In this document: positions 31,199 to 42,503 of the stretch, in pieces
Layout: each line of letters starts with the position of its first letter
Numbering within the stretch: position 1 is the stretch's first letter
Assembly: GCA_963743425.1 (NCBI GenBank)
Contig: CAVUPU010000001.1
Coordinates: forward strand, 930,001-994,000
DNA: 64,000 bases
Source: JAJVID01 sp963743425
GTDB taxonomy: Bacteria > Acidobacteriota > Blastocatellia > RBC074
Direction: 5' to 3'
The notes under the pieces: model-generated
What the model was told of the DNA's origin: nothing
Seen by the model: the letters and a program-made list of their open reading frames with translations, nothing else
The model's database searches: none
Translations under genes and position numbers: made by a program

Positions 31199-31724
31199 TC
31201 ATTTCTCCTGTAACTGATTTCGCAGGGCAGGGGCCAATGGCCGCAGGCGTAACTTATCGCGCAGCCACTTCATACGGTCGAGAATCGCGTCCAGGTCATG
31301 AAAGTCGTGGTTGCTTGCGTACCATTTGATCACTTTTGGATTGGCGGCGGCTTCATAAAGGCTACGGCAGTCCTGTGGCGGAACGCCTTCATCCTGGCTA
31401 CCACACTGGATAAGCAAAGTGGCAGGCGCAGACTGGCCAATGTATTCAGCCGGATCAACCACCTTCAGCGATACCAGGTAGTCTTCCAACTTGTCAGCGG
31501 GAACAGAACTGCGAAATTGCCGCCACCAGGGGCTGGTTCGTATATGGTGTGTGGCCGGCATAGGAAGCGTCGAAGATTTTGATCCCGTCTCTCTCTTCAA
31601 GCAGTTTCTGCTGATAATCGAGCGGAGCTTTAGCGTCGTAGCCGAAGAGATCGGTTTGCGCCAAAGCATCGGAAATCGGCGTCAGCAGCAAGAGAGCCAA
31701 CGTATAGGGTTGAAACATTTGCAT
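31199..31724 (-). pseudogene. Secreted alpha/beta hydrolase, internally deleted
   Basis: The start (31724) encodes a signal peptide (TLALLLLTPISDALAQT) and DGIKIFDASYAGHTPYTN, the N-terminal strands of a dienelactone-hydrolase-like enzyme. A second frame (to 31199) carries the C-terminal part: PATLLIQCGSQDEGVPPQDC with the catalytic Asp, and WYASNHDFHDLDA with the His. The ~150 residues between, including the nucleophile elbow, are missing. It cannot be active. Confidence 0.7.
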
Positions 31725-31811
31725 TTGAGTCGCCTCCGTCTTCAGTTTTGTTTGGTGGGAAATTACCGCAATGCCATAATGTACGCCACCAAAGGCTACT
31801 GCAATAATCTC

Positions 31812-31841
31812 AAAGGAGAACCGTTAAAAGGAGAACCGTTA
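31812..31841 (+). promoter_or_regulatory. Tandemly duplicated ribosome-binding site
   Basis: AAAGGAGAACCGTTA occurs twice head to tail (31812-31826 and 31827-31841), two bases before the ATG at 31844. The second AAGGAGA is at normal spacing (about 10 bases), and the first is 15 bases further up. Confidence 0.85.
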
Positions 31842-31843
31842 AT

Positions 31844-33149
31844 ATGAACGACAGCGAAAATAAGAACCTGCATTCCGACACTGTCCAAAAGCACAAAGAT
31901 TTTCTCTTTCCCGCGGTGGCGATGTATTACCAGGAGCCGATCGCGCTCGAACGCGGCGAAGGAATGTACGTCTGGGATGAGGGCGGCAATAAGTATCTCG
32001 ACTGCTTCGGCGGCGTGTTGACCACCAGCGTCGGCCATGTCCACCCGCGCGTTACCGAAGCCATCATTGACCAGGTCAAAAAGCTCAACCACGCCTCGAC
32101 GCTTTACGCCAACGGCCCGCAATCGCGGCTGGCGGCGAAACTGGCCGAGATCACGCCGGGCAAACTCGAAAAATCATTCTTCACCAACAGCGGCACCGAA
32201 GCCGACGAGACCGCGACGATGGCCGCCAAGCTTTACACGGGACGGCAGGAGATCATCACCCTGCGCCACAGCTACAGCGGGCGTTCGGCGGCGGCGCTGA
32301 CGGCGGCGGGCCAGGCGCCGTGGAAGATCCTGCCCGCGCAGGTTCCCGGCTATCATCACGCTCTGGCGCCTTACTGTTACCGCTGCCCGTTGAAACTCAC
32401 CTATCCCGAATGCGGCGTCGCCTGCGCCAAAGACATGAAGGAGATGATCGAGACCTCGACTTCGGGCCAGATCGCCGCGTTCATGGCCGAGCCGATCTTG
32501 GGCGCGGGCGGCTTCATCGTCCCGCCCAAAGAGTATTTCAAAGAGGCCGTCGCGATCATTCGCCAATACGGCGGCGTCTTCATCTGCGACGAAGTGCAGA
32601 CGGGATGGGGCCGCACTCGGCGACAAATGGTTCGGCATCGAGCATTGGGACGTCGAGCCGGACATTATCACTTCCGCAAAAGGCATGGCGAACGGCTCGC
32701 CCATCGGTTGGACGATCGCGCGCAAGGAGATCGCCGACGCCGTGCCGACAATCACCTTTTCGACCTTCGGCGGCAACCCCGTGACGACGCGGGCGGCGAT
32801 GGCCACAATCGAAGTGATCGAACAGGAGAACCTGGCCCACAACGCGAAGGTCGTCGGCGATTACCTGCGCGAAAAATTGATGGGCTTGCAGGAACGGTAC
32901 GAAATTATCGGCGACGTGCGCGGGATGGGATTGATGCAGGGCATGGAATTCGTCAAAGACCGCAAGACCAAAGAGCCGCACCCGCAGGCGGTGTCGAAGG
33001 TTTTTGAAGAGACGAAGAAGCGCGGCGTGCTGGTCGGCAAGGGCGGGTTGTACGGGAATGTGATCCGGTTGGGGCCGCCGCTGGTCGCGACGAAGGACAA
33101 TATGGACGAACTGGTCACGGCGTTGGATGAAGCGTTGGCGACGGTGTAA
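31844..33149 (+). pseudogene. Class III (beta-alanine/AGXT2-like) aminotransferase with one frameshift
   Basis: One frame (31844 to ~32620) reads YLDCFGGVLTTSVGHVHPRV, FFTNSGTEADETATMAAKLY and VFICDEVQTGWGRT. A second (from ~32620 to 33149) continues with GDKWFGIEHWDVEPDII, the PLP lysine in ITSAKGMANGSPIGW, and TFGGNPVTTRAAMATIEV. A single extra base at about 32618-32625 breaks it. Class III omega-aminotransferases of this type act on beta-alanine or 3-aminoisobutyrate with pyruvate or glyoxylate. With the dihydropyrimidinase, ureidopropionase and MmsA genes downstream, conversion of beta-alanine to malonate semialdehyde is the likely role. It may be a sequencing error, since both halves are otherwise perfect. 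Confidence 0.88.
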
Positions 33150-33174
33150 GGTTGTTCGCAGGAAAGGAAGTTTT

Positions 33175-33504
33175 ATGAACAAGGTTTATGTTGAAGAACG
33201 CGATGGCGGCTACTGGATAGCTGGGACGCGCGTTTCATTGGATTCGATAGTCTATGCGTTTCGCCGCGGCGCCGCGCCGGAAACAATCAGGCGCTCTTTC
33301 CCAGTTCTCGCGCTGGAAGAGGTCTATGGCGCAATAACCTTCTATCTGGCGCACGAGCAGGAAATTGACGAACACCTCCAGCAATCCGAGCTGAAGTTCG
33401 ATGCCGAAGCGCAGCAACGCCGCGAACAGTTTCGCCAGGAGAACCCTGAGCTTTACGAGAGGCTTACACGGGCAAGGCAGGAAAGCGAAATCACAGCGAA
33501 ATGA
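33175..33504 (+). CDS. DUF433-family antitoxin
   Basis: A 109-residue protein starting at ATG 33175 behind GGAAAGGAAG. YWIAGTRVSLDSIVYAFRRG and ETIRRSFPVLALEEVYGAI are the DUF433 winged-helix pattern, followed by a charged C-terminal tail. It overlaps the next gene by four bases (ATGA), the usual arrangement for DUF433/DUF5615 toxin-antitoxin pairs. Confidence 0.85.
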   Translation: MNKVYVEERDGGYWIAGTRVSLDSIVYAFRRGAAPETIRRSFPVLALEEVYGAITFYLAHEQEIDEHLQQSELKFDAEAQQRREQFRQENPELYERLTRARQESEITAK

Positions 33505-33851
33505 AAATCCGATTCCAGGCAGATGCAAACTTCAACGAAGACATTGTGCTCGGCCTTCTCCGGCTGGAGTCGCTAATTGATTTTCAAACAGCGGATGAAG
33601 CCAGGTTGCGTGGGGCGCCAGATGATCTCGTTCTCAAACGAGCGGCGCAAGAGGGGAGAATTCTGGTAACACACGACCGCCGGACAATGCCTCGTCACTT
33701 CGGCGAATTTATCAGCCACAGTCATAGCCCTGGGGTTTTCATCATCGCCCAGATTCTCAGCATTCGAACCGCTATCGAGGAGTTGCTGCTCATCTGGTCA
33801 ACTTCCGAAAGCGAAGAATGGGTGGATCGGATCGCTGATCTGCCGCTCTGA
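33501..33851 (+). CDS. DUF5615-family PIN-like toxin
   Basis: A 116-residue PIN-like protein. The pattern is KIRFQADANFNEDIVLGLLR at the N-terminus, DEARLRGAPDDLVLKRAAQE in the middle, and ILVTHDRRTMPRHF with acidic residues of the presumed nuclease site. It is coupled to the DUF433 gene. The pair sits between the aminotransferase and dihydropyrimidinase genes on the same strand. Confidence 0.85.
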   Translation: MKIRFQADANFNEDIVLGLLRLESLIDFQTADEARLRGAPDDLVLKRAAQEGRILVTHDRRTMPRHFGEFISHSHSPGVFIIAQILSIRTAIEELLLIWSTSESEEWVDRIADLPL

Positions 33852-33947
33852 AGAGAAGTGATCAGCGCGATTGGAGGAACACAGTATATGACAGGCTTCC
33901 ACTAACTCGGCGGATCAGCAAGACGAGTATTCACAGGAGTAAAGTCT

Positions 33948-35339
<1,392 letters not shown>

Positions 35340-35344
35340 TCGGT

Positions 35345-36109
35345 ATGAATCGAATGATCAGCAAGCGATTCTGTCTGATCGCCCTGAGCCTCGGACTGCT
35401 GCCGCTCACAGGGTGCGTTTTGATGCGTGGGCAACGTTATCATTACTTCACCACCGCGACGCCTGTGGAGGAGAACAAAGTCTTGATTCTCGGATTCCTC
35501 GGCGGACGAGAGCCGTGGAACAATCGGCGCCGCAACGTCCGGAAACTGGCGTTGAAATTGCGCGCGCAGTATCCGGACACGGTCCGGATCGAGACGGTGG
35601 AGAACAGGAAACGCCATCTCGCGCTCGAGCTGATTCGCCGCGCATTCGATCGCAACGGGGATGGCCAACTCGACGCGCAGGAGCGGGCCGGCGTCAGGTT
35701 GATTCTCTACGGCCAGAGCTTCGGCGGCGCAGCCGTCGTCAAGCTGGCGCGAGAACTGGAGCGGATGGGCGCGCCGGTTCTGTTGACCGTGCAGGTGGAC
35801 AGCGTGGGACGCGGCGACCGGATCATCCCCGCCAATGTGGCTCGCGCCGCGAACCTGTTTCAAAGAAACGGACTGTTCATACGAGGCGAGCCGGAGATTC
35901 GCGCCGAAGACCCGTCCCGCACGACAATCATCGGCAATTTCGAGTTCGATTACCGGAATAAGAAGATCGATCTGTCCGAAGTGTCATGGATGAAGAAGCT
36001 TTTCCGCGCGGCTCACACCAAGATGGATTTCGATCCGGCGGTCTGGGCGCTTGTCGAAGAACTCATCATAAAAGAGATCAAAAGGCTCAACGGCGAAAAG
36101 CCTGATTGA
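35345..36109 (+). CDS. Lipoprotein of unknown function with alpha/beta-hydrolase-like and EF-hand-like motifs
   Basis: A 254-residue protein with a lipoprotein signal (LIALSLGLLPLTGC, lipobox Cys near residue 24). DRNGDGQLDAQE resembles a calcium-binding EF-hand loop, and LYGQSFGGAAVVKLA a nucleophile elbow GxSxG, so a lipase-like fold is possible. No catalytic Asp/His could be assigned. It starts just after hydA, but a role in pyrimidine use is not evident. Confidence 0.65.
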   Translation: MNRMISKRFCLIALSLGLLPLTGCVLMRGQRYHYFTTATPVEENKVLILGFLGGREPWNNRRRNVRKLALKLRAQYPDTVRIETVENRKRHLALELIRRAFDRNGDGQLDAQERAGVRLILYGQSFGGAAVVKLARELERMGAPVLLTVQVDSVGRGDRIIPANVARAANLFQRNGLFIRGEPEIRAEDPSRTTIIGNFEFDYRNKKIDLSEVSWMKKLFRAAHTKMDFDPAVWALVEELIIKEIKRLNGEKPD

Positions 36110-36248
36110 GACGGCGCTTTCATGCGGGAAGACGATCGTGGAAAATGGCGAGTGAAAAAAGCAAAGCGGGCGACGGTAATTCATTAAATGAGGCGCTTTC
36201 GCCTAGACCAGTTTGCAATTGCGTGTGTGGGACAATTTGCCAAACTTA

Positions 36249-36528
36249 TCATTACCCACATCTTTTCTCTTTTGCGCCGGAGGCGCGGCGGGAGATTAGC
36301 CGGTGGTGGAACCACCGGAAAGCCCGTCATTATTGCCTTTGCGCCCCGGCAGGGGCGCGGGACCGAAGTGCGGTGGAAGAAATTTCGTTGTTCGAGTTCC
36401 GTCCAGCACCCCTGCCGGGGTGCGATGCATCGGCGCTCGGTTTCCGGTGGTTCCACCACCGGCTAATATCCACGGCCCTTTCAGGGCGAAAAGCAGGAAT
36501 CGCCGAACGCGAAAAATGTGGGTAATGA
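36249..36528. mobile_element. MITE-like element, copy 1, nested in longer inverted repeats
   Basis: About 280 bp bounded by TCATTACCCACAT and ATGTGGGTAATGA, over 95% identical to 53426-53706. Inside are GCCGGTGGTGGAACCACCGG and its inverted partner, plus GGCAGGGGCGCG/CCCCTGCCGGGG blocks. In this copy the inverted ends extend outward through GTGGGACAATTTGCCAAACT (36227 on) and its complement (to 36550), and an outermost GTTTGCAATTGCGTGT (36211) pairs with 36582-36597. There is no ORF worth calling. Confidence 0.85.
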
Positions 36529-36639
36529 TAAGTTTGCCAAATTGTCCCACGATCACAGACCAATCGCGGCGGTACGTCCGTACACGCAATTGCAAACCGA
36601 TCTAAGTGGCCGCCTCGCCGTTTCAGAAAGGAGCGACCA

Positions 36640-36993
36640 ATGTCTGAAGTCACTTTTGAGCAAGTCCTGTCACAAGTGAAAGCATTGCCCCCGGAAGACG
36701 CCGCGAAATTGCGCGATTACCTCAACGCGCAGATTCAGCAAGATGAAGCGGTTGAAGAAGCCCGCGCGTTGGCTCGATCTACCAGTATGCGTGATCTGTC
36801 TGATGAATATCGTTGGATCGAAGCGCACAGAGAGGAATACGTGGGGCAGTGGGTGGCGTTAAAGGGATCCCAACTCATCAGCAGCGGTCCCAATGGAGTA
36901 GAAGTCATCCAGGCGGCGCGGGATGCAGGATTCCCGGATGCGTTTATCAAGCTGGTTCTTCCCGCAGAACAAATCAAATATACCGTTTTCTGA
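36640..36993 (+). CDS. DUF5678-like small protein
   Basis: A 117-residue protein starting at ATG 36640 behind AAAGGAG. The N-terminal helix (EQVLSQVKALPPEDAAKLRD) is followed by EYVGQWVALKGSQLISSG and AGFPDAFIKLVLP, which matches my recollection of the DUF5678 domain. It may be an antitoxin-like or accessory protein to the TIR gene 32 bases downstream, but that is only positional. Confidence 0.55.
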   Translation: MSEVTFEQVLSQVKALPPEDAAKLRDYLNAQIQQDEAVEEARALARSTSMRDLSDEYRWIEAHREEYVGQWVALKGSQLISSGPNGVEVIQAARDAGFPDAFIKLVLPAEQIKYTVF

Positions 36994-37025
36994 AATGGCA
37001 TTTCCGCTTACGGTAGGAGTTTTTG

Positions 37026-38198
37026 ATGGCCACTTCTAGGAAGAGGAAGAGCAAAGACACAGAAATTGCATTACCCATTAAGGCATCTGACAGCCTGCCT
37101 TCACAGACCACCTCAACAGTTTTCATCAGTCATGACACGCGTGATGCGGAACTTGCAGAGGCTTTCAGCAAGCTGCTGGTTAGCGTAAGCGCTGGCCTTT
37201 TGAAAACTTTTCGTTCTTCTGACCGAAAGGGTTCTCAAGGTATTGAATATGGAGCGGAGTGGTATCCAGATATTATGGAAAAGTTGAAGAAGGCTTCCGA
37301 TGTAGTGTGTTTATTGACTCAGCGTAGCGTCGAACGACCCTGGATACTGTTTGAGGCAGGAGTAGCAAAAGGAAAGTTAGATACGCCAGTACTTGGCATT
37401 GCACTTGGAATTCCCCTGAGTCGGGCTATTACAGGGCCTTTCGCGCAATTTCAAAATTGTGACGACGAAAAGGACTCCTTGACCAAATTGGTGCTGCAAC
37501 TTATCCGGCGCATCCCCGACGCGGCGCCAGACCGGGAAGCAATTGAGATGCACGTGCGACACTTTGGGCAGACGGCACAAGAAATTCTTGAAAAGTTAGA
37601 TACTGACAAAGGAGTGGCAGAGCAGGAAGAGCCAACTAATGACACTTCCGTGTCGAAACTGTTCGAGGAAGTGAAAGTTATGTTTCAAGACTTGCCATCT
37701 CGCATCGAGAAGCGAATTGGCCCCATCCACCGAAGAAAACATAAAAAGTTTCACCCGTCGTTCTTCGAAGAGGTGTTTCACCTTTCCCGAACTGAATTCG
37801 CCGATCCGATAGTTGGGATATTAGTATTGCTCAGCGCTGTTCGTGAGGAACTACCTTGGATATACGAAATAGGAGTAGACTTTTATAGAAAACTCCAGCA
37901 ACGAAATTTTCTAGGCGCTAGCAAATCTCTCCATAATCTTCGAGTCGTGATAGAACTTTTACGTCACCCAATATTCAATGGCTTAGCATCTGCCGACGCC
38001 AAAGAGACACATTATGCATTGAGAGCATTACCAGAAATACTGGAGAGATATATTGATTTGGTTCGATCAATTAAGCCGACCATAGAATCTCAAAGACGCC
38101 AGACCGGTCTTGGCTTGTTCGATCCACTCAAACAACCTTCAGCACCTAAAAAAAAGGCAGGAGTTAAAGAGCGAAGAAGCCTCGGCGGCAACGAATAA
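37026..38198 (+). CDS. TIR-domain protein, probable defence NADase/effector
   Basis: A 390-residue protein with an N-terminal TIR domain: STVFISHDTRDAELAEAFSK (near residue 37), a middle KASDVVCLLTQRSVERPWIL, then FEAGVAKGKL holding the candidate catalytic Glu. In bacterial immunity TIR domains cleave NAD+ or make signalling nucleotides. The C-terminal ~210 residues are helical and unrecognised, perhaps a sensor. The gene is visibly richer in A/T than its neighbours, which suggests transfer. A TTG three bases before the ATG is an alternative start. Confidence 0.8.
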   Translation: MATSRKRKSKDTEIALPIKASDSLPSQTTSTVFISHDTRDAELAEAFSKLLVSVSAGLLKTFRSSDRKGSQGIEYGAEWYPDIMEKLKKASDVVCLLTQRSVERPWILFEAGVAKGKLDTPVLGIALGIPLSRAITGPFAQFQNCDDEKDSLTKLVLQLIRRIPDAAPDREAIEMHVRHFGQTAQEILEKLDTDKGVAEQEEPTNDTSVSKLFEEVKVMFQDLPSRIEKRIGPIHRRKHKKFHPSFFEEVFHLSRTEFADPIVGILVLLSAVREELPWIYEIGVDFYRKLQQRNFLGASKSLHNLRVVIELLRHPIFNGLASADAKETHYALRALPEILERYIDLVRSIKPTIESQRRQTGLGLFDPLKQPSAPKKKAGVKERRSLGGNE

Positions 38199-38233
38199 CT
38201 TCGTTGCGTGGTCTCTGAAAGGAGAACTTTACA

Positions 38234-39763
38234 ATGCACTCCAACGGCGATAATGAAACCATCTACTACCCCGACGGTCGCGTCGAACTGCGCGATCACT
38301 CGTCAATCAATCCAGCCCGCTCTACAACGAAGACCTGGCGCCCGTGCCAGTGGCGAAGCGCAACTGGACGACGTACAACTACGCCGCGCTCTGGATCAGC
38401 ATGGCGCATTGCATTCCGACTTATATGCTCGCGTCGGGACTGATCGCGGCGGGGATGAACTGGAGGCAGGCGCTCTTCACGATTCTGCTCGGCAACACGA
38501 TCGTGCTCGATTCCGATCCTGCTCAATTCGCATCCGGGCACGAAATACGGAATTCCCTTCCCGGTCTTCGCGCGGGCCAGTTACGGCGTGATCGGATCGA
38601 ACCTGCCGGCGTTGATGCGCGCGCTTGTGGCTTGCGGGTGGTTCGGCATTCAGGCCTGGATCGGCGGCGAGGCGCTGCACACGCTTTTCAAAGCGATCAT
38701 TCCGGGATGGCAGACGCTGCTGGGCGGACCTGTAGGCGGGCACACGACTACCGAGTGGCTGTCGTTTCTGCTCTTCTGGGGACTGAACATCTACATCATC
38801 TATCGCGGGATGGATCTGCTGCGCGCGGTCGAAAACTGGGCCGCGCCTTACGTGCTGGTGATGACGGCGATCCTGCTCGGCTGGGCGATCTGGCGCGCGC
38901 AGGGCCTCGGCAGTCTGTTGCGCGACGAGGGCAAGTTTCAAACTCTCGCCGAATTCTGGCCCATCTTCATTCCGTCGTTGACGGCGATGATCGGGTTCTG
39001 GGCGACGCTCTCTTTGAACATGCCCGATTTCACGCGCTTCGGGCGCAGCCAGCGCGAACAGTCCATCGGTCAGGTCGTCGCGCTGCCAACGACGATGACG
39101 CTCTTCGCCGCAATGGGTGTTATGATTACATCGGCGGCCATAGTCATTTATCCGCAGATGAAACCGAATGAGTTGTGGGATCCGTTGAAGGTAGTCAGCC
39201 AGTTCGACAGCGTGCTGGTCGTAGCGATCTCGATGTTCACGGCGGTGGTGGCGACGCTGGCGGTCAATATCGCGGCCAACGTCGTCTCGCCCGCCAACGA
39301 TTTCGCCAACGCGTTCCCGCGCTGGATCTCGTTTCGCACGGGAGGATTGATCACCGGCGTCATCGGCATCCTGATGCAGCCGTGGAAGCTGCTGGCCGAT
39401 CCGTCAGCGTACATCTTCACGTGGCTGAACGGATATTCGGGCGGCCTCGGCTCGATCGCCGGAGTCCTGATCGCCGATTACTGGCTGGTTCGTGACAAGA
39501 AACTGGCTCTCGGCGATCTTTACCGCACGAAGGGTATTTACGCTTACACGAACGGGTGGAACTGGCGCGCGGTTATGGCGACGCTGATCGGCTGTGGACT
39601 GGCGTGGATCGGATTGGTCGTTCCACAGCTCAAGCCGCTCTACGATTACGGCTGGTTCGTCGGCTTCGGCGCGTCGGCCGCGATTCATTACGTTTTGATG
39701 AAGGCGTTTCCGCCTCAGCAAGAGGTTGCGTTAGAAACGGAAGCAATGCAGAGAGGAGCATAG
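38234..39763 (+). pseudogene. NCS1-family nucleobase/hydantoin permease, two frameshifts
   Basis: The start at 38234 lies behind AAAGGAGAACTT. Three frames together give NLYNEDLAPV-like sequence, YAALWISMAHCIPTYMLASG, GIPFPVFARASYGVIGSN, VACGWFGIQAWIGGEAL and about ten membrane helices to VALETEAMQ. Breaks lie near 38330 and 38515. NCS1 transporters import uracil, allantoin, cytosine or hydantoin with H+ or Na+. Its place between dihydropyrimidinase and ureidopropionase fits uracil or hydantoin uptake. Apart from the two indels the sequence is well conserved, so error is as likely as decay. Confidence 0.85.
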
Positions 39764-39766
39764 GTT

Positions 39767-40636
<870 letters not shown>

Positions 40637-40717
40637 ACCAGCCCCAGAGATCACCTCATGACACAGAGATAAAAGACAAGCGCATCTCTATGTCCTGCGG
40701 TGATCTCTGGGGCTGGT
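40637..40717. repeat. Hairpin directly after the ureidopropionase stop codon
   Basis: ACCAGCCCCAGAGATCACC at 40637-40655 is the exact inverse complement of 40699-40717, with a partly paired middle (ACACAGAGAT/ATCTCTATGT). It begins at the base after the TAA and ends 17 bases before the next ATG. It lacks a T-run, so it is not a standard terminator. Confidence 0.9.
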
Positions 40718-40733
40718 CGCACAGGAGTTATAG

Positions 40734-41729
40734 ATGCTGGAATTCGCAATTACCTTTAAACCTGATATGCCGCCCGAACGCATCGTCCACCTGACGAAGC
40801 AGGCCGAGCACAACGGCTTCGCCTACGGCTGGATTTTCGATTCGCACGTCTTGTGGCAGGAGCCTTACCCGCTGCTGACGTTGATGGCCGCAAACACTGA
40901 AGAGATGCGGCTGGGCACGTGCGTCACCAACCCGGCTGTGCGCGATTGGACTGTGACCGCCAGCCTGCTCGCCACGCTCAACTGCATTTCGGGCGGGCGG
41001 ATGGATCTGGGCATCGGGCGCGGAGACAGCTCGCGCCGAGTGATGGGCAAACGCCCGACGACGCTGGCTGATCTGGAAGCATGCGTGCAAACGGTACGCG
41101 ACCTGTGCGCGGGCAAGCAGATCGTTTACGAAGGGCAGTCTATCCAAATGGCGTGGGCTAATGCTGGCGCGCCTCAGGTTTGGGTGGCAGGTTACGGGCC
41201 GAAGGCGCTGCGCTGCGCCGGAAGGATCGGCGACGGTGTGATCCTGCAATTCGCCGACCCGCATCTGATCAAGTGGTGTATGCAGTTCGTGCGCGAAGGC
41301 GCGGAAGAGGCCGGACGCGATTTCTCGAAGATCAAAGTGATGAGCGCCGCGCCCGTCTGGGTTTCGGACGACCTTAACGAAGCGCGTGACCGCGTGCGCT
41401 GGTTTCCGGCCCTGGTGTCGAACCACGTGGTTGATCTGGTTTCGCGTTACAAGCCGGAAGAGTTGCCGCCGGAGTTGATCGCGTATATCAAAGACCGCAA
41501 AGGCTACAACTACCTGCACCACGCCGAGGTTGGCAGCAGCAACGCTGAATTCGTCACCGATGAAGTGGTTGACCGTTTCTGCATCGTCGGGCCTGTCAAA
41601 GAACAGATACGGCGGTTGAAGGAGCTTGAAGAGGCCGGCGTGACGCAATTCAATATTTATCTGATGTGCGGCGACGAGGAGCAGACGGTGGAAGTTTATG
41701 GGCGCGACGTGATTCCAGCATGTCAGTGA
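40734..41729 (+). CDS. LLM-class (F420/flavin-dependent) oxidoreductase
   Basis: A 331-residue luciferase-like TIM barrel: HNGFAYGWIFDSHVLWQEPY, RLGTCVTNPAVRDWTVTAS and GRMDLGIGRGDSSRRVMGKR are the conserved blocks, and PQVWVAGYGPKALRCAGRIG precedes the C-terminal half. Family members reduce or oxidise substrates with F420 or FMN. It resembles the TIGR03842-type subgroup in my recollection. Its place within the pyrimidine cluster suggests a redox step there, not proven by motif. Confidence 0.88.
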   Translation: MLEFAITFKPDMPPERIVHLTKQAEHNGFAYGWIFDSHVLWQEPYPLLTLMAANTEEMRLGTCVTNPAVRDWTVTASLLATLNCISGGRMDLGIGRGDSSRRVMGKRPTTLADLEACVQTVRDLCAGKQIVYEGQSIQMAWANAGAPQVWVAGYGPKALRCAGRIGDGVILQFADPHLIKWCMQFVREGAEEAGRDFSKIKVMSAAPVWVSDDLNEARDRVRWFPALVSNHVVDLVSRYKPEELPPELIAYIKDRKGYNYLHHAEVGSSNAEFVTDEVVDRFCIVGPVKEQIRRLKELEEAGVTQFNIYLMCGDEEQTVEVYGRDVIPACQ

Positions 41730-41769
41730 TGTATCATCGAATCCGAAGTTTGAGAATTAGAGGTGAAGT

Positions 41770-42027
41770 ATGGATATAACAATTACGTTGCCAGCCGAAC
41801 TTGGAATGAGAGTGCAAGAGGCCGCCGCCCGACAGGGCTGGAATTTGGAAGAATATGTAATTACCGCCGTGGAATTGGCATTGGAGAAAATGTCGCTTGA
41901 TGAATTTCTTGCGCCTGTGCGACGGCAGTTCGCTGAGAGCGGTATGACAGAGGAAGAATTGACTGCCCTCGTTAAAGAGGAGCGGCGCGCGATGTGGATT
42001 GAGAAACACGGCGAGATGATGGAATGA
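41770..42027 (+). CDS. Antitoxin-like protein of a PIN pair
   Basis: An 85-residue protein starting at ATG 41770. It begins DITITLPAELGMRVQEAAAR, a ribbon-helix-helix-like start, and ends in a charged helix. It overlaps the downstream PIN gene by four bases (ATGA). Confidence 0.65.
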   Translation: MDITITLPAELGMRVQEAAARQGWNLEEYVITAVELALEKMSLDEFLAPVRRQFAESGMTEEELTALVKEERRAMWIEKHGEMME

Positions 42028-42500
42028 ATATTGAACCTCCGCGAGTGATTTTCGACTGCAACATCTTTGTGCAAATGTTCCTGAATCCAAACGGTTCAGC
42101 CGGGGCTTGCAAAGAATTGGCTGAGAAAGGCGCCGTCATTCTGTTTGTTTCTCAGACGATTCTGGCGGAGGTCGTCGACGTATTGAGCCGTCCGCGTTTC
42201 AAAAAGCTTTTTCCAGCTTTAACGCCTGAGCGCATTGAGGCATTCATTGAGGAAATCGAAGCGATTTCTGTCCCCATTACGAATGTGCCTGAAGAATTTC
42301 GATACGAACGCGATCCAGAGGATGAACCGTATATCAATCTTGCTGTCGTGACTGGCGCAAATTACGTTGTGAGTTTTGATAATGACTTGCTCGACCTGAT
42401 GAAGGCAAAATATGAAGCAAGCAGGGAATTTCAACGACGCTACCCAATGCTAAAAGTTATAACCCCAGCGGCTCTTCTTGCCGAACTTAGGAGACAATAG
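42024..42500 (+). CDS. PIN-domain toxin
   Basis: A 158-residue PIN protein with PPRVIFDCNIFVQMFLNP (first Asp), QTILAEVVDVLSRPRF (Glu), and ERDPEDEPYINLAVVTGANY with the later acidic residues, then YVVSFDNDLLDLM. Only three bases separate its stop from the mmsA ATG, and the mmsA Shine-Dalgarno (TTAGGAGA) lies inside this gene. The pair is thus embedded in the catabolic transcription unit. Confidence 0.85.
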   Translation: MNIEPPRVIFDCNIFVQMFLNPNGSAGACKELAEKGAVILFVSQTILAEVVDVLSRPRFKKLFPALTPERIEAFIEEIEAISVPITNVPEEFRYERDPEDEPYINLAVVTGANYVVSFDNDLLDLMKAKYEASREFQRRYPMLKVITPAALLAELRRQ

Positions 42501-42503
42501 ATC

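Noticed and set aside
36184..36653. Several ORFs of 90-140 residues on both strands in the MITE-like element
   Set aside because: They arise because the palindromes lack stops; the same peptides appear on both strands and in copy 2.
40637..40717. Hairpin as a rho-independent terminator
   Set aside because: No T-run follows and the next gene of the same cluster begins 17 bases later.
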